Part shown: piece by piece, positions 35,965 through 45,461 of the stretch
How the letters are laid out: the number at the start of each line of letters is the position of its first letter
Numbering within the stretch: position 1 is the first letter of the stretch
Assembly (NCBI RefSeq): GCF_014652575.1
Contig: NZ_BMZB01000001.1
Span: 1,819,470 to 1,883,469 of the forward strand
Length of the DNA stretch: 64,000 nt
Direction: 5' to 3'
From: Asticcacaulis endophyticus
GTDB lineage: Bacteria; Pseudomonadota; Alphaproteobacteria; Caulobacterales; Caulobacteraceae
Translations under genes and position numbers: made by a program
Notes under the pieces: generated by a model
Seen by the model: only the letters and a program-made list of their open reading frames with translations
What the model was told of the DNA's origin: nothing
Databases searched by the model: none

Positions 35965-37032
35965 ATGAAAACCTATTCCATTGCTGTCATTCCCGGAGAC
36001 GGTATCGGGAGGGAGGTTATGCCGCCCGCCCTTGAGGTGTTGAATGCGGCTGCTGCCAAATTTGGCTTTGGTCTAGACTATGGTCACTATGACTGGTCTT
36101 GCGAGACCTACAAGGCCACGGGGCAAATGATGCCTGATGATGGCTTGGAGCTACTCTCCAGACATGACAGCATCTTTTTGGGCGCGGTGGGTTATCCGGG
36201 TGTGCCGGATCACGTGTCCTTGTGGGGGCTGTTGATCCCTATTCGCCGGGCCTTTGATCAGTATGTCAACCTGCGGCCTGTGCGTCTGTTGCCGGGTGTG
36301 CCATGTCCCTTGGCCAATAAAAAACCGGGTGATATCGATTTCTGGATCGTCCGCGAAAATTCCGAAGGTGAGTATTCGCAGGAAGGTGGACGCTATGATG
36401 AAGGCCTGCCGACCGAAGGCGTCACTCAGGTCGCTCGCTTTACCGCCAAGGGCACTGACCGCATCTTGCGGTATGCCTTTGAGTTGGCCAACAGGCTGGG
36501 GCGCAAGCATGTGTCGTCGGCCACTAAGTCAAACGGTATCTATCATTCCATGCCCTATTGGGATGAACGCTTCGAGGCCATGGCCAGAGAATATCCTGAC
36601 ACCAAGGTCGATCAGCATCATATCGATATTCTATGTGCGCGTTTTGTTATGCACCCGGAACGCTTTGACGTGGTGGTTGGCTCGAACCTGTTCGGCGATA
36701 TCCTGTCCGATCTGGGGCCGGGGGTGACAGGTACGATTGCCGTGGCGCCATCGGCTAATATCAACCCTGAAGGCAAGTATCCATCGATGTTTGAGCCGGT
36801 TCATGGTTCGGCGCCGGATATCGCTGGACTGGGCATAGCTAACCCCATTGGCCAAATTTGGTCGGCATCAATGATGCTGGAGCACCTGGGAGAACCCGAA
36901 GCCGCGGCAGCCATCATGCGTGCGATAGAAACCGTGCTGACCGCCGCTGATGCGCCCTTGACGCCTGATCTGGGCGGGACGGCCACCACCGATCAATTGG
37001 GGGCCGCTATTGCGGCTGCGTTGCAGGCATGA
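35965..37032 (+). CDS. Tartrate/isopropylmalate-type decarboxylating dehydrogenase
   Basis: The 355-residue enzyme is of the beta-decarboxylating dehydrogenase family: IAVIPGDGIGREVMPPAL, PIRRAFDQYVNLRPVRLLPG, RENSEGEYSQEGGR, VVGSNLFGDILSDLGPGVTG and EPVHGSAPDIAG. The DHVSLWGLLIPIRR segment and length match tartrate dehydrogenase (TtuC) rather than LeuB. It oxidises D-malate or tartrate with NAD+ and a divalent metal. Its stop overlaps the next start by 4 bp. Confidence 0.88.
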   Translation: MKTYSIAVIPGDGIGREVMPPALEVLNAAAAKFGFGLDYGHYDWSCETYKATGQMMPDDGLELLSRHDSIFLGAVGYPGVPDHVSLWGLLIPIRRAFDQYVNLRPVRLLPGVPCPLANKKPGDIDFWIVRENSEGEYSQEGGRYDEGLPTEGVTQVARFTAKGTDRILRYAFELANRLGRKHVSSATKSNGIYHSMPYWDERFEAMAREYPDTKVDQHHIDILCARFVMHPERFDVVVGSNLFGDILSDLGPGVTGTIAVAPSANINPEGKYPSMFEPVHGSAPDIAGLGIANPIGQIWSASMMLEHLGEPEAAAAIMRAIETVLTAADAPLTPDLGGTATTDQLGAAIAAALQA

Positions 37033-38504
37033 GCATTGAGGGATTAAAGCGCGCTGACCTTTTGCGGCAGCAGGCCCTGATTGGTGGCGTATGGTGCGAT
37101 GCCGATGCTGGCATGGTAATCAATGTTGATGATCCTGCCAGTCTTGCCACCATAGCCACGGTACCGGATATGGGCGCGGGTGAAGCGGAGCGGGCGGTCA
37201 CCGCCGCTCATGCCGCCTTATCCGACTGGTCGGCCTTACCGGCCAAGACGCGGGCCAAGTTGTTGCGGAACTGGTTCGATCTGATCGAAACTCATGCCGA
37301 AGATATTGCCCTGATCCTCACCCGTGAGCAAGGCAAACCCTATGCCGAAGCCATTGGTGAAATTGCCTATGCCGCAGGATTCATTGAATGGTTTGCCGAA
37401 GAGGCCAAGCGCATTTCCGGCGATACCTTGCCGGCGCCACGTTCTGATCAACGATTGATGGTGATCAAGCAGCCCGTTGGAGTGGTGGCGGCTATAACTC
37501 CATGGAATTTTCCAGCAGCGATGATTACCCGTAAGGCGGGGGCTGCCTTGGCGGCTGGCTGCACGGTAGTGCTGAAGCCTTCTGATCTGACGCCTTTGAC
37601 GGCCCTGGCGCTGGCGGTTTTAGCGCAGGAAGCCGGTATACCTGACGGTGTATTCAATGTGGTGACGGGGCAACCGCAAGGTATAGGCTCAGTGCTTACC
37701 GGCGATCCACGGGTGCGAAAGCTGACGTTCACGGGGTCAACGGCCGTGGGTAAGTTCCTTACCGCCGCCTGTGCTGGCACCATGAAACGGGTGTCGATGG
37801 AACTGGGAGGGAATGCCGCCCTGATCGTCTTTGATGATGCCGATCTGGATGTGGCGGTCGAAGGTGCCATGGCGTCTAAGTTTCGCAATACCGGCCAGAC
37901 CTGCGTTTGTGCTAACCGTATCCTCGTACAGGATGGCATCTATGATCGCTTTGTCGCGGCCTTGAAACTCAAGGTCGACGCGCTGAAGGTTGCCACAGGG
38001 CTGACCTACGGTGCGACCCAAGGGCCGCTAATCAACAAAGCGGCCCTCGATAAGGTGGAACGCCATGTGGCCGATGCGGTCTCAAAGGGAGCGCAGGTCA
38101 TTACGGGCGGACATGCGCTAAATGATATCGGCGCGGGGGCATTCTTTGCGCCAACCATCCTGACCAATGCCACGACCGCTATGGCTTTATCTCAGGAAGA
38201 GACCTTTGGACCGGTGGCGCCCATATTCCGTTTTTATAATGCGTCTGAGGCCGTGGCTATGGCCAATGCGGTGTCAACTGGTTTAGCGGCCTATGTCTTT
38301 ACGCGTGATCTGTCCCAGGCTCTGGTGGTATCAGAGGGGCTTGAAACCGGCATGGTGGGGCTGAATACCGGGGCGATTTCCACCGAAATGGCCCCGTTTG
38401 GCGGTATCAAGGACTCCGGTCTGGGTCGTGAAGGCTCCAAATACGGCATTGAAGAATATCTCGACATCAAGTTCATGCTGATTGGCGGTGTGAGTGCCCT
38501 GTAA
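37029..38504 (+). CDS. gabD: NAD(P)+-dependent succinate-semialdehyde-type dehydrogenase
   Basis: The 491-residue aldehyde dehydrogenase has NFPAAMITRKAGAALAAGCT, LTFTGSTAVGKFL, catalytic Glu in MELGGNAALIVFDDAD and catalytic Cys in NTGQTCVCANRI. The NTGQTCVCANR text and length are the succinate-semialdehyde (GabD) subgroup. It oxidises a semialdehyde to the acid, feeding the TCA cycle. It is coupled to the tartrate-type dehydrogenase, which may reflect shared use in 4-carbon acid catabolism. An amine operon follows further on. Confidence 0.9.
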   Translation: MSIEGLKRADLLRQQALIGGVWCDADAGMVINVDDPASLATIATVPDMGAGEAERAVTAAHAALSDWSALPAKTRAKLLRNWFDLIETHAEDIALILTREQGKPYAEAIGEIAYAAGFIEWFAEEAKRISGDTLPAPRSDQRLMVIKQPVGVVAAITPWNFPAAMITRKAGAALAAGCTVVLKPSDLTPLTALALAVLAQEAGIPDGVFNVVTGQPQGIGSVLTGDPRVRKLTFTGSTAVGKFLTAACAGTMKRVSMELGGNAALIVFDDADLDVAVEGAMASKFRNTGQTCVCANRILVQDGIYDRFVAALKLKVDALKVATGLTYGATQGPLINKAALDKVERHVADAVSKGAQVITGGHALNDIGAGAFFAPTILTNATTAMALSQEETFGPVAPIFRFYNASEAVAMANAVSTGLAAYVFTRDLSQALVVSEGLETGMVGLNTGAISTEMAPFGGIKDSGLGREGSKYGIEEYLDIKFMLIGGVSAL

Positions 38505-38739
38505 GTGCAGTCGTTTCACATGCGACAGATGCGCGACTTATGCTGTTTAGGGCATATTTTTGGTTAAAACCCTCTGTCGCACCGGTACATACGGCATGAC
38601 GCCGAACAGGCCTTCATTAATATGTCATGATGCGTTCAGGTTCAGCGCGGCAATGGGGAAATGTCATAGACCCTGTTGACGAAACCGCGCGGGCTACGTA
38701 GGTGTTATAAAATAACATATTGAGTTGCGGAGGCCGTTG

Positions 38740-39942
38740 ATGACCCAAGCCACCCCCCTATCGACATCCGGTGTTCTGTCGCCGCCAAAATCTGTCGCTA
38801 TACCTGTTGCCAGCCAAAGATTGATTGCCATCGACGCTCTGCGCGGCTTTGTCATGGTGATCATGTTGCTGGATCACGTACGTGAGACGATTTTCCTGCA
38901 TCATCAGGTGTCTGACCCCATGGCGGCCCTGACCACCGATCCGGCACTGTTTTTCACCCGCATCTCCAGCATGTTATGTGCGCCGGTGTTTGTGTTCCTG
39001 ACCGGGCTTTCGGCCTGGTTATATGGTCAGAACCACACTAAAAAAGAAGTCTCGGCCTTCCTGATCAAGCGCGGGGCGTTCCTGATGCTTCTGGAGTTGT
39101 TCGTAGTCGGCATCGCCTGGTCGGGCAATCTGATCCCTCATACCTTTTGGTTACAGGTCATCTGGGCCATTGGACTGTGTATGATCGTTCTCTCATCCCT
39201 GATCTATCTGCCACGCAAGGCTCAGATTGCGTTGGGGCTAGTGATTGTTTGTGGCCATAATCTGCTCGACGGCATCAAGCTTGATGCCTCGTCCCCATTT
39301 TTTGTGCCATGGGCCATGCTGCATCAGCGCGATGTGATCCACCTGGGCGGCGACCTGATCGCCAAGACGACCTATCCTATTCTGCCGTGGATCGGTGTCA
39401 TGCTGCTGGGGTATGCCATGGGGCCATGGTACGCCAAAGGATCGGATGCCGTGAAGCGTCAGAAGAACCTGATTGTGCTGGGTATTGGTCTGGTCATTGG
39501 TTTCGTTTTACTGCGGGCTTTGAATGTGTATGGCGATAAGCCCTGGTTTATCACCGATGAGCCGGTGCGCACCGTCATGAGCTTTCTGGCCCTGACGAAG
39601 TATCCGCCTTCACTGCTGTTTCTGATGCCGACCATTGGTGTGGGACTGATCCTGCTGAGTGTGTTTGAAAAAGCCGGTGAGGGGCCGGGTTTAAAGCAAC
39701 TGGCCATTCTGGGCGGCGCGCCGATGTTCTTTTATCTGCTGCACTTGTTTGTCCTTAAAGCGTTTTATCTGAGCGGGGTGGCTATCTGGGGACTCAATCA
39801 GGGCGCATTTTTTGGCGTCAGTGTCCTATGGCCGGTGTGGGTGATGTGGCTGGTGATGATCGTGCCGCTGTATTTCCCGGCGCGCTGGTTCTCTAACCTC
39901 AAGAAGCGCCGCAAAGACTTGGCCTTCCTGCGGTATCTCTAA
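38740..39942 (+). CDS. DUF1624/heparan-acetyltransferase-like membrane protein
   Basis: The 400-residue protein begins with a polar tail, then RLIAIDALRGFVMVIMLLDHVRE, the hallmark of the YeiB/DUF1624 acyltransferase-like membrane family, with about ten hydrophobic helices. The start at 38740 has GGAGG 7 bases upstream; a TTG at 38725 would lie on that ribosome site. Related proteins move acyl groups onto sugars across the membrane. No glycan genes are adjacent. Confidence 0.85.
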   Translation: MTQATPLSTSGVLSPPKSVAIPVASQRLIAIDALRGFVMVIMLLDHVRETIFLHHQVSDPMAALTTDPALFFTRISSMLCAPVFVFLTGLSAWLYGQNHTKKEVSAFLIKRGAFLMLLELFVVGIAWSGNLIPHTFWLQVIWAIGLCMIVLSSLIYLPRKAQIALGLVIVCGHNLLDGIKLDASSPFFVPWAMLHQRDVIHLGGDLIAKTTYPILPWIGVMLLGYAMGPWYAKGSDAVKRQKNLIVLGIGLVIGFVLLRALNVYGDKPWFITDEPVRTVMSFLALTKYPPSLLFLMPTIGVGLILLSVFEKAGEGPGLKQLAILGGAPMFFYLLHLFVLKAFYLSGVAIWGLNQGAFFGVSVLWPVWVMWLVMIVPLYFPARWFSNLKKRRKDLAFLRYL

Positions 39943-40192
39943 ATTCAAGCCGCGATATAATCTGCGTTTTGATCGACGTTTACAAACGCTTCGCCTCAAA
40001 TACCGCTGATTTTCGGACACAAAAACTTCATATTTGCGCCACTCTGATTATCAGCAAATAAAAAAATACATAAATATCGGGGCGAATACAGATTACGATT
40101 TAAGGCACCGCAGTAGTGTCCTGAGTGTGATCTTGAGGACGACGGAATTGGGTGAGCGTTGCTTTCATCTTTTGCAATAATAGGGGATTATT

Positions 40193-42331
40193 ATGACTAT
40201 TCTGAAGCACTACAAATCCGCCCTTTTGGCAGGCTCCGCACTTTTGCTGACGGCACCTGCCGCCTTTGCACAAGATGCCGCTCCGGCCGACAAGGTCGAA
40301 GAAGTTGTTATCCAGGGTAAGCGTCAGCCATTTCGCGGTGATGTGCCCTTAAGAAGCGTACCCCAAGCCGTGCAGGTACTTGATGGTGAAATGCTCAAGG
40401 ATCTGGGCATCACCCGTCTGGATGCCGCGCTTGATATGGCTTCGGGCATTTCGCGCCAGAGCAATTTTGGGGGTCTGTGGGATTCGTTTGCTATTCGTGG
40501 GTTTGTTGGCGATCCGAACATGCCGTCCGGCTATCTGGTCAATGGTTATAACGAAGGCCGCGGTTACGGTGGCCCCCGCGATGCCGGCAATGTCGAGCGC
40601 ATCGAAATCATCAAGGGACCTGGCTCGGCGCTGTTCGGTCGCGGTGAACCTGGCGGTACGGTCAATATTATCACCAAGAAGCCTAAGTTCTCTCAGGAAG
40701 GTTCGGTCAATGCGACGATCGGTGAATTTGATCTCTATCGTGTCGATGCCGATTACACCAACAGGATCACCAGCAATATCGCCGGACGCATTACGGGCTC
40801 CTATGAAGAAGCAGGCAGCTTCCGCGACACGATTGAATCAAAGAAATACAGCATCAATCCGTCGTTTCTGGCACGCCTGACCGATACGACGACGCTAACC
40901 TATGACCTGAGCATTACCCATCAGGAAGTGCCTTTCGATCGGGGTATCGTGGTGGTGAATGGTAACCTGAACACCGTGCCCGCCAACCGTTTCTTAGGAG
41001 AGCCCGGTGACGGACCGATCAAGATCAACGCGGTCGGCCATCAGTTCGGTATTGCCCAGAAAATCAGCACCAACTGGAATTTACTGTTAGGGCTGGGTAT
41101 TCGCGATACCACCTTCCAGGGCTTCTCGACCGAAGCCGAACTGGCAACGGGCCGTCAAAAGCTCTATCTCGACGGCACCAACCTGTCGCGTCAGCGTCGT
41201 GAGCGTGATTATCAGACCTCAAGTGTTCTGCCGCGGGCTGAATTGTCGGGTCGCTTCAAGACCGGCAGCTTTACGCATCATATCCTGATCGGCGCGGATT
41301 ACGAAGATCTGGAATATGATAATATTCAAAAGCGCTATCGTCCCGGCACAGCCTCATTAGCCCAAACTGAAGCGGCGGCCAATTCGGTCAATATCTTCAA
41401 TCCGGCCTATGGCAAGCTGCCTGCCACAACAGCCGTGGTTACGAACACACTGGAAAAGGTTGAATCCAAGGGGATTTATCTTCAGGATCAGATCGACCTG
41501 ACCGATCAGTGGAAATTCCGGATCGGTGGCCGCTATGACAAGTTTGAGCGCGAGTTCATCAACCGTGCCACTAATATTACGATCCCGGATGACATCTCGA
41601 AGTTCTCACCCATGGTCGGACTGGTGTATGAGCCTACTAAGACGGTGTCGGTCTATGCGTCTTATGGCGAAGGCTTCCGTCCTCAATCGGGTGCTGATGC
41701 CAGCAACAACCCGTTTGAGCCGGAATTGTCCAAGTCCATCGAGCTTGGCATGAAGGCTGAAGCCTTTGATGGTGCTTTGAGCGGTTCGATGTCGATCTAT
41801 AAGGCGGAAAAGAGCAATATCCTGACCGCCGATCCGATTAATGCCAACTTCTCCATCGCTGTGGGTAAGGCCGAAAGCAAGGGCTTTGAAGCGGACGGTA
41901 AACTGGAATTACCCGGTGATATCAAGATCATGGCATCATATGCCTATACCGACGCCTATGTGTCGGAAGGGATGAAAGACCCTGATTTCAGCCTGACGGT
42001 GCTGGCCGGTGATCCCTTGATCAACGTTGCCAAAAACAGCGGCAATATCATGGTGTTCAAGGACTTCCATGCTGGTGATACCGTCTATAGCGTCGGTGCC
42101 CGTGCCAACTATGTCGGTGAACGTCTTGGCGAAACCGGCACCAAATTCATGCTGCCGGACTACACTCTGGTCAGCCTGTTTGCCGGTTATAAGCCGACCG
42201 AACACATCAAGGTCACGGCTGAGATCAATAACCTGTTCGACGAGGATTACTTCAGCGCCTCTTATTCGCGCCTGTGGATCATGCCGGGGGCTCCACGCAC
42301 CGCCAAGATCAGCCTGGGCTATAGTTTCTAA
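40193..42331 (+). CDS. TonB-dependent siderophore receptor
   Basis: The 712-residue receptor has a signal peptide ending PAAFAQDA, a short plug with EEVVIQGKRQPFRGDVPLRSVPQAVQVLD split in pieces, and VERIEIIKGPGSALFGRGEPGGTVNIITKKP split over two segments. The GxPGGxVNIITKKP box is the fingerprint of siderophore-type receptors (FpvA/FhuA class). Barrel ends PRTAKISLGYSF. A ferric-siderophore substrate is inferred. No Fur box was recognised in the 250 bp upstream. Confidence 0.93.
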   Translation: MTILKHYKSALLAGSALLLTAPAAFAQDAAPADKVEEVVIQGKRQPFRGDVPLRSVPQAVQVLDGEMLKDLGITRLDAALDMASGISRQSNFGGLWDSFAIRGFVGDPNMPSGYLVNGYNEGRGYGGPRDAGNVERIEIIKGPGSALFGRGEPGGTVNIITKKPKFSQEGSVNATIGEFDLYRVDADYTNRITSNIAGRITGSYEEAGSFRDTIESKKYSINPSFLARLTDTTTLTYDLSITHQEVPFDRGIVVVNGNLNTVPANRFLGEPGDGPIKINAVGHQFGIAQKISTNWNLLLGLGIRDTTFQGFSTEAELATGRQKLYLDGTNLSRQRRERDYQTSSVLPRAELSGRFKTGSFTHHILIGADYEDLEYDNIQKRYRPGTASLAQTEAAANSVNIFNPAYGKLPATTAVVTNTLEKVESKGIYLQDQIDLTDQWKFRIGGRYDKFEREFINRATNITIPDDISKFSPMVGLVYEPTKTVSVYASYGEGFRPQSGADASNNPFEPELSKSIELGMKAEAFDGALSGSMSIYKAEKSNILTADPINANFSIAVGKAESKGFEADGKLELPGDIKIMASYAYTDAYVSEGMKDPDFSLTVLAGDPLINVAKNSGNIMVFKDFHAGDTVYSVGARANYVGERLGETGTKFMLPDYTLVSLFAGYKPTEHIKVTAEINNLFDEDYFSASYSRLWIMPGAPRTAKISLGYSF

Positions 42332-42361
42332 ACGACCACTCTACGACCTGGATTTAACTTT

Positions 42362-42396
42362 GCGCTCTCCTTTCACCTTAAGGAGGGCGCTTTTTT
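42362..42396 (+). terminator. Terminator hairpin that also holds the ghrA ribosome site
   Basis: GCGCTCTCCTT and AAGGAGGGCGC form an 11-bp stem with one G-T pair over a 7-base loop, followed by six T. It is a strong intrinsic terminator for the siderophore receptor gene. The 3' arm contains AGGAGG at 42381-42386, and the T-run ends at the ATG of the next gene (42397), so readthrough or folding would change ghrA translation. Confidence 0.85.
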
Positions 42397-43335
42397 ATGA
42401 AATTGATCATGAGCTTATTGTACAAATCTCAAGTGACGCGCGGTCAGGCCTGGCAGGCGATTTTTAGCCGTGAAATGCCCGATCTGGCCTTTCATATCTG
42501 GCCGGAACCTTGCGACCTTAAGGCCGTGAAATATCTGGTGACCTGGCAATTTACACCAAAACTGATCGATAGCCTGCCGGCATTAGAGGTGATCTTTTCC
42601 GTCGGGGCGGGCGCCGATCAGTTTGACCTTAGCCATGTGTCAGCCCACATCAAGGTCGTGCGGATGATCGATACGTCGATCAGTGACGGCATGGGCGAAT
42701 ATATCACCTTCGCTACACTCTATTTACACCGGCATATGATGGATTACCACCATCAGCAGGCCGCGGGAATATGGCATGAAATTCCGCTGATACCCGGCCC
42801 AAAGCGCACCGTCGGAATTATGGGCCTGGGGCAACTGGGACAGGTGGCGATCAATCGCCTCAAACCCTTTGGGTTTAAATTGCGCGGTTGGAGCCGTTCG
42901 GCGCATCAAATTGACGGCGTGGAAGGCTTTGCCGGAGAGGGGGAACTCAAAGCTTTTTTGGCCGGTTGTGATATCCTGATTTGCCTGTTGCCACTGACGG
43001 CTGAAACTACCGGAATATTATGCCGCAGTCTGTTTGAAAGCCTGCCAAAAGGTGCCAGCGTGATCAATGCTGGGCGCGGGGGGCACCTGGTTGAGGCTGA
43101 TCTGATTGATGCGTTGTATAGTGGCCAGCTTTCAGGCGCGGTGATTGATGTGCTGAGTGTTGAACCGGCGCCGGCTACGCACTCTTTCTTCAATCATCCC
43201 CGTATTTTGCTGACACCGCACATCGCAGCCATGACCGATGCGGATAGTGCCGGGCACGTCCTTTTGGACAATGTGCGCCGTCATCGCTCAGGGCAGGATA
43301 TGGTTGGACAGATCGACCGAAAACGCGGCTATTGA
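42397..43335 (+). CDS. ghrA: Glyoxylate/hydroxypyruvate reductase A-type dehydrogenase
   Basis: The 312-residue protein matches GhrA in size and order: FSVGAGADQFDLSHV, VGIMGLGQLGQVAINRL (Rossmann), NAGRGGHLVEADLIDAL with catalytic Arg, and LTPHIAAMTD with catalytic His. The family reduces glyoxylate and hydroxypyruvate with NADPH. The ATG at 42397 is preferred over 42409 because AGGAGG is 10 bases upstream, although it lies in the terminator hairpin. It could clear glyoxylate made from amine oxidation nearby. Confidence 0.88.
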   Translation: MKLIMSLLYKSQVTRGQAWQAIFSREMPDLAFHIWPEPCDLKAVKYLVTWQFTPKLIDSLPALEVIFSVGAGADQFDLSHVSAHIKVVRMIDTSISDGMGEYITFATLYLHRHMMDYHHQQAAGIWHEIPLIPGPKRTVGIMGLGQLGQVAINRLKPFGFKLRGWSRSAHQIDGVEGFAGEGELKAFLAGCDILICLLPLTAETTGILCRSLFESLPKGASVINAGRGGHLVEADLIDALYSGQLSGAVIDVLSVEPAPATHSFFNHPRILLTPHIAAMTDADSAGHVLLDNVRRHRSGQDMVGQIDRKRGY

Positions 43336-43349
43336 GGCTTGAAATCCAT

Positions 43350-43379
43350 CACGGCAAATTATGCTGATTATTTGCCGTG
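43350..43379. promoter_or_regulatory. Perfect inverted repeat containing an Lrp-like box
   Basis: CACGGCAAAT and ATTTGCCGTG are perfect 10-bp arms around 10 bases. There is no T-run, so it is a poor terminator. Bases 43352-43366 read CGGCAAATTATGCTG, which fits the E. coli Lrp consensus YAGHAWATTWTDCTR at 14 of 15 positions. It lies about 95 bp before the start of the long amine operon. Confidence 0.5.
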
Positions 43380-43452
43380 AAAAGATGCTTTGTCATCGAT
43401 TTTGAGGCGTAATCGGCGCGATAGCGGAGTCTAAACTGCGTTAAGGTCGGCA

Positions 43453-43458
43453 TATAAT
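43453..43458 (+). promoter_or_regulatory. Candidate -10 element of the amine operon
   Basis: A perfect TATAAT lies 16 bases before the ATG at 43475. No good -35 was found 16-18 bases upstream, so activation from the Lrp-like site is plausible. Confidence 0.3.
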
Positions 43459-43474
43459 CTTCGAAAGTATTCCC

Positions 43475-44146
43475 ATGACCATCACCTTCCGACCGAAATA
43501 TATCAGCTTTGATTGCTACGGCACCCTGATCTATTTCCAGATGGCGCCGATGGCGCGCAAGCTGTTCGCTGATCGCGTAGCACCTGAACACATGGACGCC
43601 TTCTGCAAGGATTTTTCCAGTTACCGTCTTGATGAGGTCCTGGGGGATTGGAAGCCCTATTACGAGATCGTCTATAATTCGGTTCTGCGTACGGCTAATC
43701 GCTGGAAGGTGCCCTTTCGCGAATCTGATGTGGCCGAAATCTACGCTGCTGTGCCGACCTGGGGCCCGCATCCGGATGTCACGGCCGGGCTTGCCAAGAT
43801 CGCTGACAAAATTCCGCTGGTGATATTGTCCAATGCCATGGACACGCAGATCCCGTCCAATGTCACCAACCTTGGCGTGCCGTTCTACCGTGTTTACACT
43901 GCCCAGCAAGCCAAGGCCTATAAGCCGCGTTTGCGTCCATTTGAATACATGATCCAGTCTCTGGACGCCAAGCCCGAAGACTTCCTGCACGTGTCGTCAT
44001 CCATGCGCTATGACATAATGTCGGCTAATGATATCGGCATCAAGGACAAAGCCTTCGTCAATCGTGGCCATGAGCCGGGTACGCCTTTCTATAACTACGC
44101 CGAAATCAGTGATATTGGTGGTCTGGCGGGTCTGGTAGGTTTGTAA
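43475..44146 (+). CDS. HAD-superfamily haloacid dehalogenase type II-like
   Basis: The 223-residue protein has the nucleophile Asp13 in SFDCYGTLIYF, the motif II Ser in VILSNAMD, motif III Lys in AYKPRLRPFEYM and the HVSSSMRYDIMSANDIG ending. Those are the haloacid dehalogenase type II features. In this position (first gene of an amine operon) dehalogenation is unlikely; phosphatase or related hydrolysis is an alternative. The FAD oxidase starts 4 bp after it. Confidence 0.82.
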   Translation: MTITFRPKYISFDCYGTLIYFQMAPMARKLFADRVAPEHMDAFCKDFSSYRLDEVLGDWKPYYEIVYNSVLRTANRWKVPFRESDVAEIYAAVPTWGPHPDVTAGLAKIADKIPLVILSNAMDTQIPSNVTNLGVPFYRVYTAQQAKAYKPRLRPFEYMIQSLDAKPEDFLHVSSSMRYDIMSANDIGIKDKAFVNRGHEPGTPFYNYAEISDIGGLAGLVGL

Positions 44147-44150
44147 TCAC

Positions 44151-45461
44151 ATGAGCGCCGTCGCCCATCCCCTCGGTTTGTCCTACTGGCTTGATACGGC
44201 CCCGGCCTTTACCGGTGCGGTCGAAGGACCCGTTGCGGGACAGTATGATGTCTGCGTTGTCGGGGCGGGGTTTACCGGGTTGTCGGCGGCGCTTTATCTG
44301 GCCAGGACGGGCGCTAAGGTCGTGGTGGTCGAGGCTGGTGACGTTATGGGTGCTGCGTCAGGGCGCAATGGTGGTCAGTGCAATTCCGGCACCGCCCACG
44401 ATTACGGTGCCTTGGCGAACCGTTTAGGTAAGGATCAGGCCAAGGCCATGTACCGTGCCTATGCGGCTTCGGTCGATACGGTGGAGGCCATGGCTCACGA
44501 TGAAGCTATTGATTGCGATTTTAACCGCTGTGGACGCCTTAAGCTGGCGACTAAACCAGAGCATTTCCAAAAGCTGGAAAAGGCTTATGAGCGACTGATT
44601 GTGGACGGCGTTGACCGCCATGTAAAGCTGGTTCAGCCTGCCGATATGGCATCTGAGATTGGCTCAACTCAATTTCATGGTGGTCTGGTGCAAACCACGG
44701 GGGCGCAATTGCATGTTGGCCGCTTCGGACGCGGTCTGGCCGATCGGGCTGTGTCGGCGGGTGCGCAGATTTTCGACCAATGTGCCGTCAGCGCCATTCG
44801 GCGCCTGAGTGACGCAAAATTTGAGGTTACCTCACAGCGCGGCACATTTGAAGCGGCGCATATCCTGCTGGCCACTGGCGGCACGGGACCAAGTTCGTCT
44901 AATTCTGAGCCCTTTCAGTATTTCCGCAAGCGTATTGTTCCGGTCGGCAGCTTTATCATCGCGACCGAACCTTTGTCTGAGGCCGTTCTCGATCAGATCG
45001 TCCCGACCCGTCGCAACTATGTGACCTCCAAGAATGTTGGCAACTATTTCCGAGTTTCGCCCGACCATCGGCTAATCTTTGGCGGTCGGGCGCGTTTTGC
45101 CATGTCGAGCCCGCGTTCCGACGGCAAGAGCGGTGAGGTGCTTAAGCGCGCCATGACGGATATTTTCCCCCAGCTTATGGGCGTCCGCATTGAGTATTGC
45201 TGGGGCGGGCAGGTCGATATGACCGAAGATCGCCTGCCACGCGCCGGCACTCATGAGGGCATGTCGTTTGCCATGGGCTATAGCGGTCATGGCGTGCAGA
45301 TGTCGGTGCATATGGGACAGGTCATGGGCGCGAAAATCGCCGGTCGTGAAGCTGAGAATCCCTGGGATTTAAACTGGTCGGCTATTCCGTTCTACACGGG
45401 TCGGCCATGGTTTTTGCCGGTTGTCGGGGCCTATTATAAGCTTCAGGACATTTTACACTGA
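44151..45461 (+). CDS. FAD-dependent amine/amino-acid oxidase (PuuB/OrdL-like)
   Basis: The 436-residue DAO-fold protein has CVVGAGFTGLSAALYLARTG, ASGRNGGQCNSG and a late GQVDMTEDRLPRAGTHEG and MGYSGHGVQMSVHMG. These mark the gamma-glutamylputrescine oxidase/OrdL branch. It oxidises amines or N-substituted amino acids with FAD and O2 or an acceptor. The next gene starts in its stop (TGATG), so it is tightly linked to the importer. Confidence 0.87.
   Translation: MSAVAHPLGLSYWLDTAPAFTGAVEGPVAGQYDVCVVGAGFTGLSAALYLARTGAKVVVVEAGDVMGAASGRNGGQCNSGTAHDYGALANRLGKDQAKAMYRAYAASVDTVEAMAHDEAIDCDFNRCGRLKLATKPEHFQKLEKAYERLIVDGVDRHVKLVQPADMASEIGSTQFHGGLVQTTGAQLHVGRFGRGLADRAVSAGAQIFDQCAVSAIRRLSDAKFEVTSQRGTFEAAHILLATGGTGPSSSNSEPFQYFRKRIVPVGSFIIATEPLSEAVLDQIVPTRRNYVTSKNVGNYFRVSPDHRLIFGGRARFAMSSPRSDGKSGEVLKRAMTDIFPQLMGVRIEYCWGGQVDMTEDRLPRAGTHEGMSFAMGYSGHGVQMSVHMGQVMGAKIAGREAENPWDLNWSAIPFYTGRPWFLPVVGAYYKLQDILH

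Noticed and set aside
39943-40192. Fur box before the siderophore receptor
   Set aside because: AT-rich stretches such as TGATTATCAGCAAAT are present, but no convincing Fur dyad could be made out by eye.
43350-43379. Terminator after ghrA
   Set aside because: Perfect stem but AAAAG follows instead of a T-run, and the box inside suits a regulator site better.
43475-44146. True haloacid dehalogenase for chlorinated substrates
   Set aside because: Motifs fit the type II group, but the neighbours are amine catabolic genes and no halogenated-compound genes were seen.
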